64,000 bases of DNA from Hyposmocoma kahamanoa (taxonomy: Eukaryota; Arthropoda; Insecta; Lepidoptera; Cosmopterigidae): positions 22,903,620 to 22,967,619 of the forward strand of contig NW_020653854.1 in the NCBI RefSeq assembly GCF_003589595.1, read 5' to 3'. Below, in pieces: positions 33,340 to 44,079 of this stretch (the stretch's first letter is position 1; every line of letters starts with the position of its first letter). Both the position numbers and the translations under genes were made by a program. The notes beneath the pieces were generated by a model that saw nothing but the letters and a program-made list of their open reading frames with translations, was not told where the DNA came from and searched no databases.

Positions 33340-33567
33340 CATTGACTTACAATTATATGGACGTCGGGTCCGCGCTAAAAAGTGTCCGCACTTGTAAGGC
33401 GCTAAAATCGTATACAGAGCGCGACACTCCGCTTTAGTCTTCATTTGTTCTACTGACAGCGCGATACTGCGATGACATTACAATTTAAATTTCGAATAGG
33501 TTGACTTGGGACATTTTTTTCGTGGTTTTTGTATTAGACCCGTCGTCCATTTATTTGTAAGTCATTG
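33340..33567 (-). mobile_element. Family B MITE, copy 2 (228 bp, short form)
   Basis: Ends cattgacttac and its inverse. Target duplication tttacatt (33332-33339, 33568-33575). Lacks about 55 central bases present in the long form. Confidence 0.9.
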
Positions 33568-33959
33568 TTTACATTCAAAGAATTTTGACAGTTAAAAAAA
33601 GAAAAGTAATAATACATTACCTGGTTGACAGGTTCGTCATGGTATGAATATGAGTAATATTATAATAAGCTTACTGTAAGCTTACATTAAAATAAGATTG
33701 TTTTTAGAAAGGTTATGGTGGGCCCTCTGGGCTATCGCTCACAGATGAACGGTACGGCAAAAGAACCTCGCCGCGACCACCTCGAGAAAAAGAAATAAAA
33801 AGAAGGTCGAAACGCTACGCTGTTCTTGCGGATGACGGACATTATTTTAAATGATTTGTTTGCGTGTGAATATTTCCCTGGCGATATACACCTCCAGCGT
33901 ATACGTCCTTAACGAGGAGTTCAAGGTACGGCACAGATTCTCTTCATAATTTTAATTTA

Positions 33960-34348
33960 ATTAATTTAATTTTAATTTTAGCCGTGGGGCGACGGCTTAA
34001 GAATACATTGTCGCCTCCCCATACATGCCCGTGGGGGTCGTAAGAGGCGACCGAGGGCGTCACAAGTGTCCATCTGCTTAGCATTGTGGTAGGCTCTGTG
34101 CCGACTGGATAGCGACCACAGTACACACGGCGGAAAACCCTCCACAGTGAAACGCTTTTGCGAATCGCGTTCAGGGATCAGTTGGTGTACATCCAGTGCA
34201 TTTGGCCAGACCGGCAAAATGATAGTGACGGAGTGAAGATATTTGAGTTTTCCATCCGTTACTCTCATCTCTGGACTGTATTCGCACTTTCCATCAGGCG
34301 CGGTGCAGTCATTTTGTCGAGTCGCAATAAAAAAAAAAAAAAAAAAAA
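33960..34348 (+). mobile_element. Retroelement 3' fragment with poly(A) tail
   Basis: GC-balanced segment (gccgtggggcgacggcttaa to ttttgtcgagtcgcaat) directly followed by 20 A (34329-34348). The tail and composition shift suggest retroposition. No protein family is recognised. Confidence 0.5.
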
Positions 34349-34487
34349 TATTTCTTTCTATTTTTTATTCTTTATTTTCTCGATGCTATAGCCGTAAATC
34401 CGACTTTCCTTACTTTCTTCTAGAACCGCGCCTTACAGTCCACACCACCATCAAATTTAATAGGTTGCAAAACCTCCCAGCTGCTCC

Positions 34488-34722
34488 ACGTTGATTTTGC
34501 TATTCTCCAATTCAAGTTGTTTTTCTCTCAATATACTTTGAGTAGTGAGAACCGATTTTTATTATTCTCCCGTGTCAGGTTCCGTATAGTGGCGAACTAG
34601 GGGATGAATCCGGGTTTGCGCACTTTCCGGTAACCGATTTCAATAAAACTTGGTAGTTATATGTAATTCCACGTACTTTTGAGGTCGGTTTTTTTAGTAC
34701 TCTGTACTGAGATTATATCTTC
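34488..34722 (+). mobile_element. Family C element, copy 3 (3' part)
   Basis: Contains gttgattttgctattctcca, gagtagtgagaaccgatttt and tgaggtcggtttttttagta as in copy 4. Confidence 0.7.
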
Positions 34723-34789
34723 CATACATTATTGAACACAAACTAATAACTAAACTATAACAGCAGATACATAAAAAATCTAAGAAAGT

Positions 34790-35115
34790 TTATTAGAAAA
34801 CTTCTTCCAGTGTCGTACCCTGGGGCATCATGCTCAGAAGGCTGGCAACATTTCCCCTTTGAATTGCTAAACTCATTTATTCTTTGGCAGAAATAACTGC
34901 CAGCTTGTGGTCACCGGAGGTTTCTACAAAGCGATCCAACAGCTCGTTCGCTAAAATTTTCGCCTGTGATCCCCAGGGACCCAGGATTTCAACTGCAAAG
35001 GGCACAAAGCTCTAGCACTGAGCAAGGTTGGCGTATTTAAGCCTTTTGCGGTTCTTGGCGGCTCTGGTCACAGACCCTGCGCCGTCCACTTTAGCACGCA
35101 CATGGGAGGAGACTC
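34790..35115 (-). pseudogene. LINE polyprotein C-terminal fragment
   Basis: On the - strand one frame reads KYANLAQC, stop, SFVPFAVEILGPWGSQAKIL, then a DRFVETSGDHKL block, stop and MSLAIQRGNVASLLSMMPQG. The FVPFAVETLGPWG and ISIAIQRGNAAS blocks are familiar from the C-terminal ends of animal non-LTR polyproteins. Two in-frame stops show it is dead. The clade is uncertain. Confidence 0.55.
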
Positions 35116-35119
35116 ATTA

Positions 35120-35568
35120 CATTAAATGTATAATTCATGTCATGTAAATACGTTTTCTTAAGGTTATTTTTGGTAATGCTTTTCCTTTCGCACAATTCCC
35201 ATACCAGCAAAAGGATAAATTGTTTACCTGCGAGATAGCTCGGCCAAGTGCAGAAATCGTTAGATAATTAATTAATTGTACCCGATTTGTTCGGCGGCAA
35301 TTGCGTTATATAATGTTGGTTTTGTAAATTAATTCAAAATATAATGTGTACCCACAATTTCCTTGTAAAATAAATTACTTTTTTTAGTTGTATTTGATGG
35401 AGCAGTAGCTGATGCAGGTTTGTACGGTATTTATAGCAGAAATATTTTCATTTTTCACAATAATTTTGAATGAAGATTGTTGTAATAATAAAAATGTAAA
35501 TAAAAATTAAAATAGTGATATTTTTTAAATTGTCATGCACGTGTTAAATATCCATTGGTAACAAAGGA
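35120..35568 (+). other. No gene recognised
   Basis: AT-rich, no supported feature. Confidence 0.35.
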
Positions 35569-35571
35569 TCA

Positions 35572-35769
35572 GGGGGTCTACTTTCGATCTCCGTCCGACA
35601 TCCGTCCGAAACAATTACTGCCAAATAAGCAATACTTGACCAAACGAAAAGACGCGTGATGCGAATGAAGCTTCATTCTTGATACATGTCTTTTAATTTT
35701 GTAGAATATTACTTATTTGACAGTAATTGTTTCGGACGGATGTCGGACGGAGATAGAGAGTAGACCCCC
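35572..35769. mobile_element. Inverted-repeat MITE with ends gggggtctac
   Basis: 198 bp. The ends share gggggtctact, tctccgtccgacatccgtcc and aacaattactg over about 55 bp in inverse. No convincing target duplication. A decayed relative lies at about 61775-61890. Confidence 0.75.
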
Positions 35770-35799
35770 AGACGGGAAGCGTCAGACGTTCTCTGTGGT

Positions 35800-35995
35800 T
35801 GAAGCCACTCAACATACTGGTTTTCAAGGTGTTACCATCTCTGAGGCCCCGGGTTCGATTCCCAGCCGGGTCAATGTAGAAAACATTTCTAAATTATCTC
35901 GGGATTGGGTGTTTGTGACTCCGTCGTTGTTTCCGATTTCCATAACACAAGTGCCTTAGTTACGTACTTTAGGATCGGGGCAACGCATGTGATGT
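35800..35995 (+). mobile_element. SINE-like element with tRNA B box
   Basis: Holds gaggccccgggttcgattcc, a good B box, preceded by a weak A-box region and followed by gattgggtgtttgtgactcc. Different from S1 and S2. Confidence 0.5.
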
Positions 35996-36075
35996 ATTTA
36001 TTTTTTAAGTTTAGTTCAAGTTTTAAAATTCAATTGAAATCAACTATTACACAAATACTATATAATATGTATACT

Positions 36076-36348
36076 CATTGACTTACAAATAAATGGACGA
36101 CGGGTCTAATATAAAAATCACGAAAAAAATGTCCCAAGTCAACCTATTTAAACGTAGTGACATGTCAAGGAATATATATGAATTTAAATTGTAATGTCAT
36201 CGCAGTACTGTCTAATTTTGCTTGCTTCGCTGTCAGTCGAACAAACGAAGACTAGAGCGTGAATGACGCTCTGTATACGATTTTAACGCCCTATAAGTTC
36301 GGACACTATTTAGCGCGGACCCGACGTCCATATAATTGTAAGTCAATG
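36076..36348 (+). mobile_element. Family B MITE, copy 3 (273 bp)
   Basis: Target duplication tgtatact (36068-36075, 36349-36356). Ends cattgacttacaa and inverse. Confidence 0.9.
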
Positions 36349-36426
36349 TGTATACTACTTAATTTTACTTTTGATGGTATTATCTAAATTTTTTATATGA
36401 AATGATAATGTTATTACTTTGGTGAA

Positions 36427-36594
36427 GTTATGGGCTCATGGGACTTGTCAACTCATGTATCAGTGTGACGGGCGGAGTGGCAGTGATCCTCAGATCTTTG
36501 CGATTTAAAGCTCTGAGTGGCACTGCAACTGTTATGGATAGGCGTGTCGCTTACCACGAGGCGCAGGACTTTATCGTCCCGTCACCTGGAATTA
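36427..36594 (-). mobile_element. Family A element, copy 11 (half)
   Basis: From gggctcatgggacttgtcaa to cgtcccgtcacctggaat; the gagctc half is missing. Confidence 0.65.
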
Positions 36595-36599
36595 AAAAA

Positions 36600-37225
36600 A
36601 ACTGTGATACAGGTTTAGATTTATTTAGAATGTAGAATAATTGACATTGCTGTGTCCTTACAGGGTCCATGTTTGAGTTCTACTAACACGAATGCAAGAA
36701 AACATTTTGAATGTTGAATTGAATAGAATGAAGTCTTCAGTTGTGATATTGATCTTCTATACAGATTTTGTAAAACGGTTTTTACTGGGAACGTAATTAA
36801 GGTTATTTACTTACGTAAGTTACAATACACGCGGTATATATTAACTGAATGAGAAAAATATGCTGGAGTCCCATGATTGCTACAGGAATGGAGTGGAAAT
36901 AAACATTACTTACCATTTTATACTTTTGTAAAAGCGTAATCAATTGTCTTGTTAGTTTTTAGGGTTCCGGGCCGAAACGGTTAAAAACAAGCTTTACGAT
37001 GCGATGATTTCTCTCTATATCAGCGCTTCTGGACGTGAGATACTATTGTTGCTATAGATTTGAAATGTTACAACTTGGTTCCTTGCATCCACATCCCACA
37101 GTTACTTGTACTAAACAAACATTGGGAATGTTTCACATAAGAACAACAATTTACTTTAAGAGTTTTGTAATCCGATTATTAAACTACAGAAAATAGAATT
37201 TGAAGAATGGAAGAAGAAATTGAAA
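36600..37225 (+). other. No gene recognised
   Basis: AT-rich, no supported feature. Confidence 0.35.
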
Positions 37226-37227
37226 TT

Positions 37228-37685
37228 TTAACCGCCTTCAAAAAAGGAGGAGGTTCTCAATTCGACTGTATTTTTTTTGTATGTATGTTACGCGATAACT
37301 CCGGTATTTGTAAACCGATTTTCATGATTCTTTTTTTGTTGGAAAGGGGGTACTTCCATAGTGGTTCCATTTCATTTTGAAGAAAAAAATCATCTTGAAG
37401 GGTGGCTGTTCACGCATGAAGATTCATTTTCATAAATAGCGCCTAACATTAATTTAGGAGCAATTACTTTAATGGAATTAATTTGATTTTGCTATTTCTC
37501 CAATTCAAGACGTTTTTCTCTCAATATATCTGTATGTACTTTGAGTAGTGAGAACCGATTTTTTATTATCTCCAGTGTAAAGTCCTGTATAGTGGCGAAC
37601 TAGGGGATATTTCAATCAAACTTAGCAAATAGACGTAATTCCACGTACTTTTGAGGTCGGTTTTTTTAGTACTCTGTACTGAGAT
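37228..37685 (+). mobile_element. Family C element, copy 4 (near complete)
   Basis: Runs from ttttaaccgccttcaaaaaa to gtactctgtactgaga. The inverse end pieces are accg-cttcaaaa and aaaaaaaccgacctc. Confidence 0.75.
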
Positions 37686-37689
37686 CCGC

Positions 37690-38095
37690 TTGGATTGCAG
37701 TATTTCTTTAACTAATTTTATAATGACAGACAAGTATTACCTAAATGCTTTGTGAAACTATTGCCATAAAATACAAAAAAAAGCTTATTTAATTTTTGAT
37801 TGCATTTATATTTTTATTACCTCTACAATTTATAGGTAAGTATAAAAAATATTATTATGATGATTGTATAGTTTATTTTGGATAAGTAAAATCTGATGAA
37901 CTAAGTGTATTATATCGTTATTTCTACATCTTTATCGATGAGATGAAGCGCCAACGTTACTTTGATGATGTCGATTGCGACGAGTCGTCATCAAAATGTC
38001 CAAAGAAACGAGGAAAAATCTGTCACAAGATGTCACTAGCGGCGACGAATGACGAAAGCTAGAATAATAAAGATCTATAATAAAAACATATATGA
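37690..38095 (+). other. No gene recognised
   Basis: AT-rich, no supported feature. Confidence 0.35.
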
Positions 38096-38097
38096 GA

Positions 38098-38240
38098 GTA
38101 AGAGTTGGTAAGAGCAAAGCTACGGTGCAGCATGGTCGTGGATTCAAGTCAGTCCCACCGGATCGGAGAAATTTTTCCATTTGTTGGACCTTTATATTAA
38201 TAAAAATCATAACAAAACTAGTGGAGTAATTTCACAAAAA
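38098..38240 (+). mobile_element. S2-like SINE fragment
   Basis: tRNA-like head around gtaagagcaaagctacggtg and ggattcaagtcag, then the tail tttatattaataaaaatc and aactagtggagtaattt. Confidence 0.5.
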
Positions 38241-38297
38241 ACCTTAACAATACAAATAGAGGAAAATTTCAAAGTTTATTTTATTTTCATATAACAT

Positions 38298-38425
38298 CAA
38301 GTGACGGGGTGAAGGGTGGTAAGCGACACGCTTATCCAGCAGTGTAGTGTCACTTACAAAGCGTTAAATCGCAAAGATACGAGGGGCATTGTAACATTCG
38401 TCATCACCTTGAAAGTGTGCCTGTA
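38298..38425 (+). mobile_element. Family A fragment, copy 12
   Basis: gtgacggggtgaagggtggt, then cacttacaaagcgttaaatc and aaagatacgaggggcatt. Confidence 0.55.
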
Positions 38426-38647
38426 GTTGCACCGTATCCACTCAATTGTACTCTTTATCGCTGAGTGAAGGATCGACTCCAATCGCGAAACCCAGGTTTA
38501 TACACCATTGAGAGTATACGTGGTCTCTCAATTTACTTGTGTGAATTTTGCCTATTTTTATCGATGACTTCAGAATTATAGGTAAGTAATAAAATAGCAT
38601 GATCATGTGTAAATATACTTTATACGTTAACGTATTTATAATATTAA

Positions 38648-38905
38648 ACGACGGGTGGAACAAGTTGGGCGACTGGTAGTATGCAACAAGTCTTTTAATA
38701 TTAATACCACTCAGAGTTTTAAATTGCAAAGATCTGAAGGGCGCTGTCACTGCATCTGTCGCCATGAGACATAAAGTATATAAGTCCCATGTGCCTGTAC
38801 TTTTATTGCATTTTAGCGGAATGCATATTGCTCACATTACTGTTTGGTGACAGAAATAGGGTATGGTGGCAGTGATTCCCTGTCATAAAATTTTTCATAA
38901 GGAGC
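38648..38905 (+). mobile_element. Family A element, copy 13 (diverged)
   Basis: From cgacgggtggaacaagttgg through gtcccatgtgcctgtactt to taaggagccctatagt. Confidence 0.6.
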
Positions 38906-38934
38906 CCTATAGTTACTCTAAATTAATGTTTACT

Positions 38935-40445
38935 GCCGGTTTCTCTATCTACTGACCCGAGAGATAGAGTTTTTTGGAGAGACTACGGGCTCGACGGCAA
39001 GACCAGGGTACAGCGGTCGTCCGGGCCCAGCCCTTGGACTTGGGTATGGACTTGCTGGGGTTGAGAGATGGACGGCCCCGGTTTGGTATGCTTCCGGGGC
39101 TTCTGTCTCGTGAGCAGCTAGCGTGTCTTAGTAGCGGTCTAGTTGAGGGCTTGAAGCGAGGAGACGCGCGGGGCACGTGAGTTGCCCTTTAAGTTGGAAG
39201 CTATGTCTGGACATTGTCGCAGGACACTGCGACTGGCATATCCGGCACTGACCCGGAGAGCTAGTAGAGGATTAGCTAGATATCCTGCGGTCCTTCCAGC
39301 CGCTTAGGTTATTGGGAACTGGAGAGACGTCGTTTCTCGGCGTCGGGAAGTGAGCGTGCCTTACAGCTCCGCCACCAATGAGGAGATTTGGTAGTAGACT
39401 CAGAGTCAACGGGTTAGCGGTTGCAACTGCTGCCCAACATGCACCCGGGGCGGCTCACCCGAGGCACTAGCCTCTCGAAGAACCGGATGAAATCAAGTGA
39501 CAGAGGTCTGTGAGAACCCTGTACACTGGCTAATCTGGGGTCAGAACCTGAACTTAGAAGGTTCCCGTGCGCGCACAGGTTATAGTGTCCTTCTCGTATG
39601 TCCTAAGGGTAGATAGGGAGGGTCACTATAATCAAAACTAACGTAGAAAGATAAGGTGCTTGCCGTTGTCCCTATCTACCGACCCGAAAAATAGGCAGTT
39701 TCAAGGAGACTACGGGCTCCCCGGTACGACCAGGGTACGGCGGGCGTTGGGGCTGAGCACTCCGCCAGTGATACGCTTTCATGTGCGTCTCTGGCAGACC
39801 CAGACTACGGACACTTGGGTATGGAGTCGCCGGGGCTTGTGGTTAGGTGCAGGGATGAACACGTTCACCTGCCCCGTTAGCATGTGACTGGGGCGTTCGT
39901 CCCGCGCGTAGCTAGCGCGTCTTAGTAATGGTCTAGGCGGCGAGACGGCGTAAGACACTGCGACCGGCATCTCCGGTACTACCTCGGAGAACTAGTAGAG
40001 GAAAAGCTAAATATCCTCCGGCCATTTCAGCCGCGTAGGTTTCTGGGAGCTGAAGAGACGCTTTGGCGTCGGGAGGTGAGCGTGCCTACAGCTCCGCCAC
40101 CAAGGTGGAGATTTGGTAGTGCACTTTAGAGTCATCGGCTTAGTGGTGGCAAGTGTTAGTTACTCAATGTGCAACGGGAAATGAGCGTGCTTACAGCTCC
40201 AGTACCTATTTGAAAAACAGGGAGGGTGCTGTATGTGCACCCGGGGCAGCTCATCCAAGGCACTAGCCTCTTGAGAACTAGATGAAGTCAGTGACAACGG
40301 TCTGTGACAACTCTGTACACTGGCTGATCTGGGGTCAGTACCTGAACTTAGAAGGTTCCTGTGAACGCACTGGTTATAGTGCCCTTCTCGTATACCTTAA
40401 GGGTCTGTACGGTGGGTCACTATAATTAAAAGTAATGTAGAAAGA
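38935..40445 (+). repeat. Repeat G head-to-tail dimer
   Basis: Two units, about 38935-39655 and 39656-40445. Each begins with tctctatctactgacccga or ctatctaccgacccgaaaaa, passes actacgggctc, gaccagggtac, tctccggcact-like and tacagctccgccacca blocks and ends with gtacactggct, ctggggtcag and a ttatagtg block. GC-rich, with short frames only. It could be a satellite seed or a tandem 5' region of a retroelement. Confidence 0.7.
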
Positions 40446-40449
40446 TATG

Positions 40450-41135
40450 GGGCTGCCGTAGCGAAGTTCCAAAGCGATACTAACGGGCACAATTGGTGCA
40501 CCTTTTAGAAATTTCATTCCTTGGTTACTTTCTAAGACGTATGAAAGTATCTTAGCAGGTACAAACGGTAGGTACAATTATTTTTGAAAAATAATTGGTT
40601 TTAAAATGTGAAATAGTGTTAAACGGATGTTTATTGGTCATGGTAACGTGTTCAGTGCCCAGATGTAACTCATCTAAAATGGAAAACTCGCAGAATTGTA
40701 CATTTCACATGTAAGTACTATTTGAATTTTTACTGTCTAAAAGCACTACCACAAAAGTTTTTTACATAAATATATCCGTAAAATTATACCATTCAAGTGC
40801 ATTAATAACCCACATGTATACGAATTCAATTAAAAAATATATCAAATATGTGAATTTCTAAAATTCATAACCCACTTTCATAGAGATTGACGCAATCGAT
40901 AATATGTTATCGAGGTGTCATTAACTGAAAAAAAGAAAGGCAAAGGCGTGGCTTGCATACAGCCGAAATCATCTTCGTACTTAATATTATTGAATCAGAA
41001 ATTTCTGGACTTAGTACTTTATATTTCATTAATATTGCATTAGTGCATTATTTTTTGTCTTCATTAAAACGAAAATTTATTTTAATAGCGTAGTTGAGGC
41101 ACCCATTTTTTTAATGTTAATTATTGTTGTTGATT
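40450..41135 (+). other. No gene recognised
   Basis: AT-rich DNA leading to the splice acceptor of the THAP-like exon. Confidence 0.35.
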
Positions 41136-41138
41136 CAG

Positions 41139-41310
41139 ATTTCCTCAAAACATTGTGGTACGACAGAAATGGCTTATAATGCTAAAGAGAGAAGTCTGGG
41201 TTCCCAAAGAGTTTTCAAAAATATGCAGCAAACTCATTGAGGAAAAATGGTTTTCCTTTAGAGGCAAGCAAAGAGTAAAGCTACATTTTGGTTCTATACC
41301 CACATTATTC
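41139..41310 (+). pseudogene. Second THAP-domain exon with a lost zinc ligand
   Basis: After the acceptor ttgttgattcag, the frame starting at 41140 reads FPQNIVVRQKWLIMLKR, then VWVPKEFSKICSKLIEEKW and RGKQRVKLHFGSIPTLF. This is the second half of a THAP C2CH zinc finger: FP turn, R-x-KWL helix, W-x-P, C-x2-H ligand pair and the closing (A)VPTxF, here SIPTLF. The expected CSKHF is CSKL, so the ligand His is missing. THAP domains occur in host DNA-binding proteins and in P-element transposases. A relic of a P-like element or of a THAP gene are both possible. No good donor follows PTLF. Confidence 0.6.
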
Positions 41311-41383
41311 ATATGTCTTTATTTTTTATCTAAACTTTATTTATTTATATAATTAATGGATTTTTGTGTAGTACTACTCTCGT

Positions 41384-41410
41384 CAACAACAAATCAGCAA
41401 TTTGTTGTTG
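41384..41410. repeat. Short hairpin, 11-bp arms
   Basis: caacaacaaat and its exact inverse around a 5-base loop. Confidence 0.7.
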
Positions 41411-41479
41411 TTAGAGTTCTGTTCTGTTCCGAAATACGATAGTCATATAGGATCACTTGTGTGTCCATCTGTCCGTCTG

Positions 41480-41899
41480 TCACAGCCAATTTACTCCAAA
41501 CCTACTGGACTGATTATTTTGAAATTTGGTACACATATGCATGTGCTTCCAAAGGCCTGCTCTGTTTAGACGCACTGCCGTTGATGCCGCTTCCTGTCTA
41601 ATGAACAGTGGGAGGGGTCGCAGGTCCAGCTTCGCTTCGAGGGCCGCAGTTGGAGGAGTTGTCCTCATGCAGCTAATCGTCGCCATGCAGGCTAGTCTTT
41701 GGAATTTGTCCAGCTTGTCGGTTGCGGTCGTCAGCTCGGTCCGTGGCCACCATACTATCCCGCCGTAACTGTTCATGGGTTTTATCACCGTTTTGCAGAG
41801 CCATAGTGTTATCTTGAGTGAAAGTCCCCATTGTTTACCTACCATCCTATGGCACTGCCAGAAGGTGATAGTAGCTTTCTTAATTTTGTATTGAATCAT
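41480..41899 (-). pseudogene. Jockey-type LINE reverse-transcriptase fragment
   Basis: A 139-codon frame: KKATITFWQCHRMVGKQWGL, then KITLWLCKTVIKPMNSYGGI and VWWPRTEL, DKLDKFQRLACMATISCMRT, TPPTAALEAKLDLRPLPLFI. This is the region after the polymerase core in Jockey-type LINEs (KITLWLYxxVIxPMxxYGxxVWW; TTPTxALE). Both ends are missing; the catalytic FADD box is not included. Confidence 0.75.
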
Positions 41900-41904
41900 T
41901 AATT

Positions 41905-42425
41905 AATTAGTTAATTAACTTCTCGGGGTTTTGGTGAATACGACGAAGTGAAATGCCGGTGTAATATGTTAATCGATATTAAAGTTAAATCAGTGGATGG
42001 CGCAACACTATTTATCTTGCACACATGCACATTATGTGCACACAGGTATATTTTTGTTTTGGTCTCGTCTCTAATACATCAGGGCCAATCCTATGGATAT
42101 ACTAAATCTATGGTTTTGACGGGTAATTGTGCTGATAATGTTATTATTATGTTCTGGTTTTTATCACTTATTCGTCACTATTTGTTTATATTTACTGAGC
42201 AACTACGCTCTGCTACCATGTTATTATTATTTTGTAGAGCAAATAAGAGTTATTGTTTAGAATTATTGAAGTTTGAATAAACTTAATATAACTATAATTT
42301 TAATTCTAGAAAACCTATTTTAGAATTTAACTTAAACAAGAATGACATCGAGTGAGTTGACAAATGTTATGGCGGCAAAACAAAAAAAAAAAATTGTCAA
42401 GGGTTGAGTAATTGCCGTAACAAAT
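41905..42425 (+). other. No gene recognised
   Basis: A 110-codon + frame (41948-42280) has no recognisable domain and AT-driven composition. Confidence 0.35.
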
Positions 42426-42429
42426 TAAA

Positions 42430-42555
42430 CTACTGGGACTTGTCAACTTTGTGTATCATGGTGACGTCACAGTGTAATTAGACTATAGTGACGTACACAG
42501 TGGCAGCGCCCTCAGATCTTTGCAATTTAAAAGTGGTATTGATATGCTTATTACA
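42430..42555 (-). mobile_element. Family A fragment, copy 14
   Basis: ctgggacttgtcaactttgt, gacgtacacagtggcagcgc and ctcagatctttgcaattta. Confidence 0.55.
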
Positions 42556-42904
42556 CTTGATATCATAAATACGTCAACATACCTATAACATAGTTTGCTT
42601 TTATTACGTAGGTACGTATGTAATTTTGAAGTCCTCGGTAAAAATAGGTAAATTTCACACAAATTGAGAGACCACGTATACTCTCAAAAGTGCATCGCTC
42701 TGCGATAAAGGTTGTTCTCATTTAGCGTCCATTTCCGTAGAGTGTGCGAATAAATTCCTGCGTTTGTGAATCGCAACACGAATCCACGTTATGATTCACA
42801 TGGCGAGTCTGGAGTCAACTTATTTCTTTTCATTATTTTATGACATTTTCATATGACATACTTTTTGAAAGTCGTCTCTTACACATGACATTCAGTCATT
42901 AATT

Positions 42905-43075
42905 TATTTCTGTCCTGTATCACCCACTGTTGGGTATATGCCTCCTTTCGCTCCTGCCAAACTAACCGGCCCAGGTTTTTGCCATCGCCATTGGACGACC
43001 TTTGGTTCTTCGGCTTGCTATTGCCCACCACACCGTCAAGGCCTTACTCCAGCAGCTATCACCACGTCTAATTAA
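42905..43075 (-). mobile_element. RTE-like 3' end fragment
   Basis: cccactgttgggtatatgcc and aactaaccggcccaggtttt resemble text found at RTE-type ends. No open frame. Confidence 0.4.
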
Positions 43076-43099
43076 ACATTTAAAGATTTTTTTTGAGAC

Positions 43100-43335
43100 G
43101 CCAGGTGACGGAACGAACAAGTCGTGCGTCTGGTGGTAAGCGACATGCCTGTTCAAAGCAGTTGCAGTGCCACTCTGAGCTTCAATTCACAAAGATCTCA
43201 GGGACACTGCCACTGCGCTCTGAGACACAAATTGAAAAATACCATGTGCCTGTAGTTTTACTAGCACAAGCTTACTCTTCGAAACTGGAACTCAGTAACG
43301 CTCACGTAAAAATATCAAATTAGAAATAGAGCTCT
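43100..43335 (+). mobile_element. Family A element, copy 15
   Basis: From caggtgacggaacgaacaag to aatagagctctcgg, with a decayed 3' half. Confidence 0.65.
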
Positions 43336-43504
43336 CGGAACGAAAAATTTAAAAAAAAGCATTTTAATCAAAATTGAGTTTTACAAGTAAATGTTCGGGA
43401 TAAGGAAAAAAGATTTGTCTGTACCTAATTTTTTGTAGAAATTTATCTCAATAATTAATTGTTAGATATCTATCTACGCGACGTCATGGCGACCACTTTG
43501 ACTC

Positions 43505-43753
43505 CTAATTGGGTTGACAAATATAGCCAATCTTCGCGAGGAACTCTCGTTTACTTTGATACCACGTGAGTACATCGCCAACGTAATTATAGATAATGGC
43601 GGAGGGTGGGCGAGCCTTTATCTCGTTACGTTTATCATCGAGTTCAGCTTTACACTGCACATCGAACTTGTGGACTTGCCTCTTGAAAAATGGCGGGGCC
43701 ATTCCAGGTGCAGCGCTGCCAACTCTTCTTGTTAGATATACAGTAAGCTCCAA
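43505..43753 (-). CDS. Unassigned open exon
   Basis: An 82-codon - strand frame with protein-like text: APGMAPPFFKRQVHKFDVQC, KAELDDKRNEIKARPPSAII and YNYVGDVLTWYQSKRE. Its GC content is higher than the flanks. A possible acceptor (ttggcag) lies near 43724 and a possible donor (aaa then gtaaac) near 43563, which would give an exon of about 160 bp. No family recognised. It may be a captured host exon or part of an unknown element. Confidence 0.3.
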   Translation of the reverse strand: MELTVYLTRRVGSAAPGMAPPFFKRQVHKFDVQCKAELDDKRNEIKARPPSAIIYNYVGDVLTWYQSKREFLAKIGYICQPN

Positions 43754-43782
43754 AGGGTCAACTCATCGATAATCAGGTTTTA

Positions 43783-44075
43783 ATAGCAGTAGAGCTCTTT
43801 GTGAAAGAATTCGTCCAGAGTAGTACTGCCACCTTAAATATTCCTGCCGCCAAGCAGTAATGTCAGCATTACTTCCGATTTGGAAGGGTAAGGGTGCTGG
43901 TGAAATTATAGGCACATGGGGCTTGTCAACTTATGTCTCAAGGTGACGGGCGCAGTGGCAGTGCCTCTAAGATCTTCGCGATTTAAAGCTCTGAGGGGCA
44001 CTGCAACTGTTATGGATACCCGTGTCGCTTACCACCAGGCGCACAATCTTGTTCGTCGTCACTTGGTATTGTAAA
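43783..44075 (-). mobile_element. Family A element, copy 16 (near full length)
   Basis: One of the best copies: starts tagcagtagagctctttgtg, has ctgccgccaagcagtaatgt and ggcacatggggcttgtcaac, and ends ttcgtcgtcacttggtat. Confidence 0.8.
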
Positions 44076-44079
44076 AAAA

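Larger units (their letters stand above)
32996..33721. mobile_element. Long-armed foldback element, interrupted twice
   Basis: The left arm (from about 32996, ctaccataacctttcc) and right arm (to 33721) are inverse copies over more than 100 bp. They share caatcttattt-aatgtaagctt, accatgacgaacctgtcaac and ccaggtaatgtattatt-like text. The spacer holds family B copy 2 and the left arm holds a 51-bp insertion. Confidence 0.75.

Noticed and set aside
35840..35880. Candidate tRNA gene at the good B box
   Set aside because: No matching A box or closing stems at tRNA spacing; read as a SINE.
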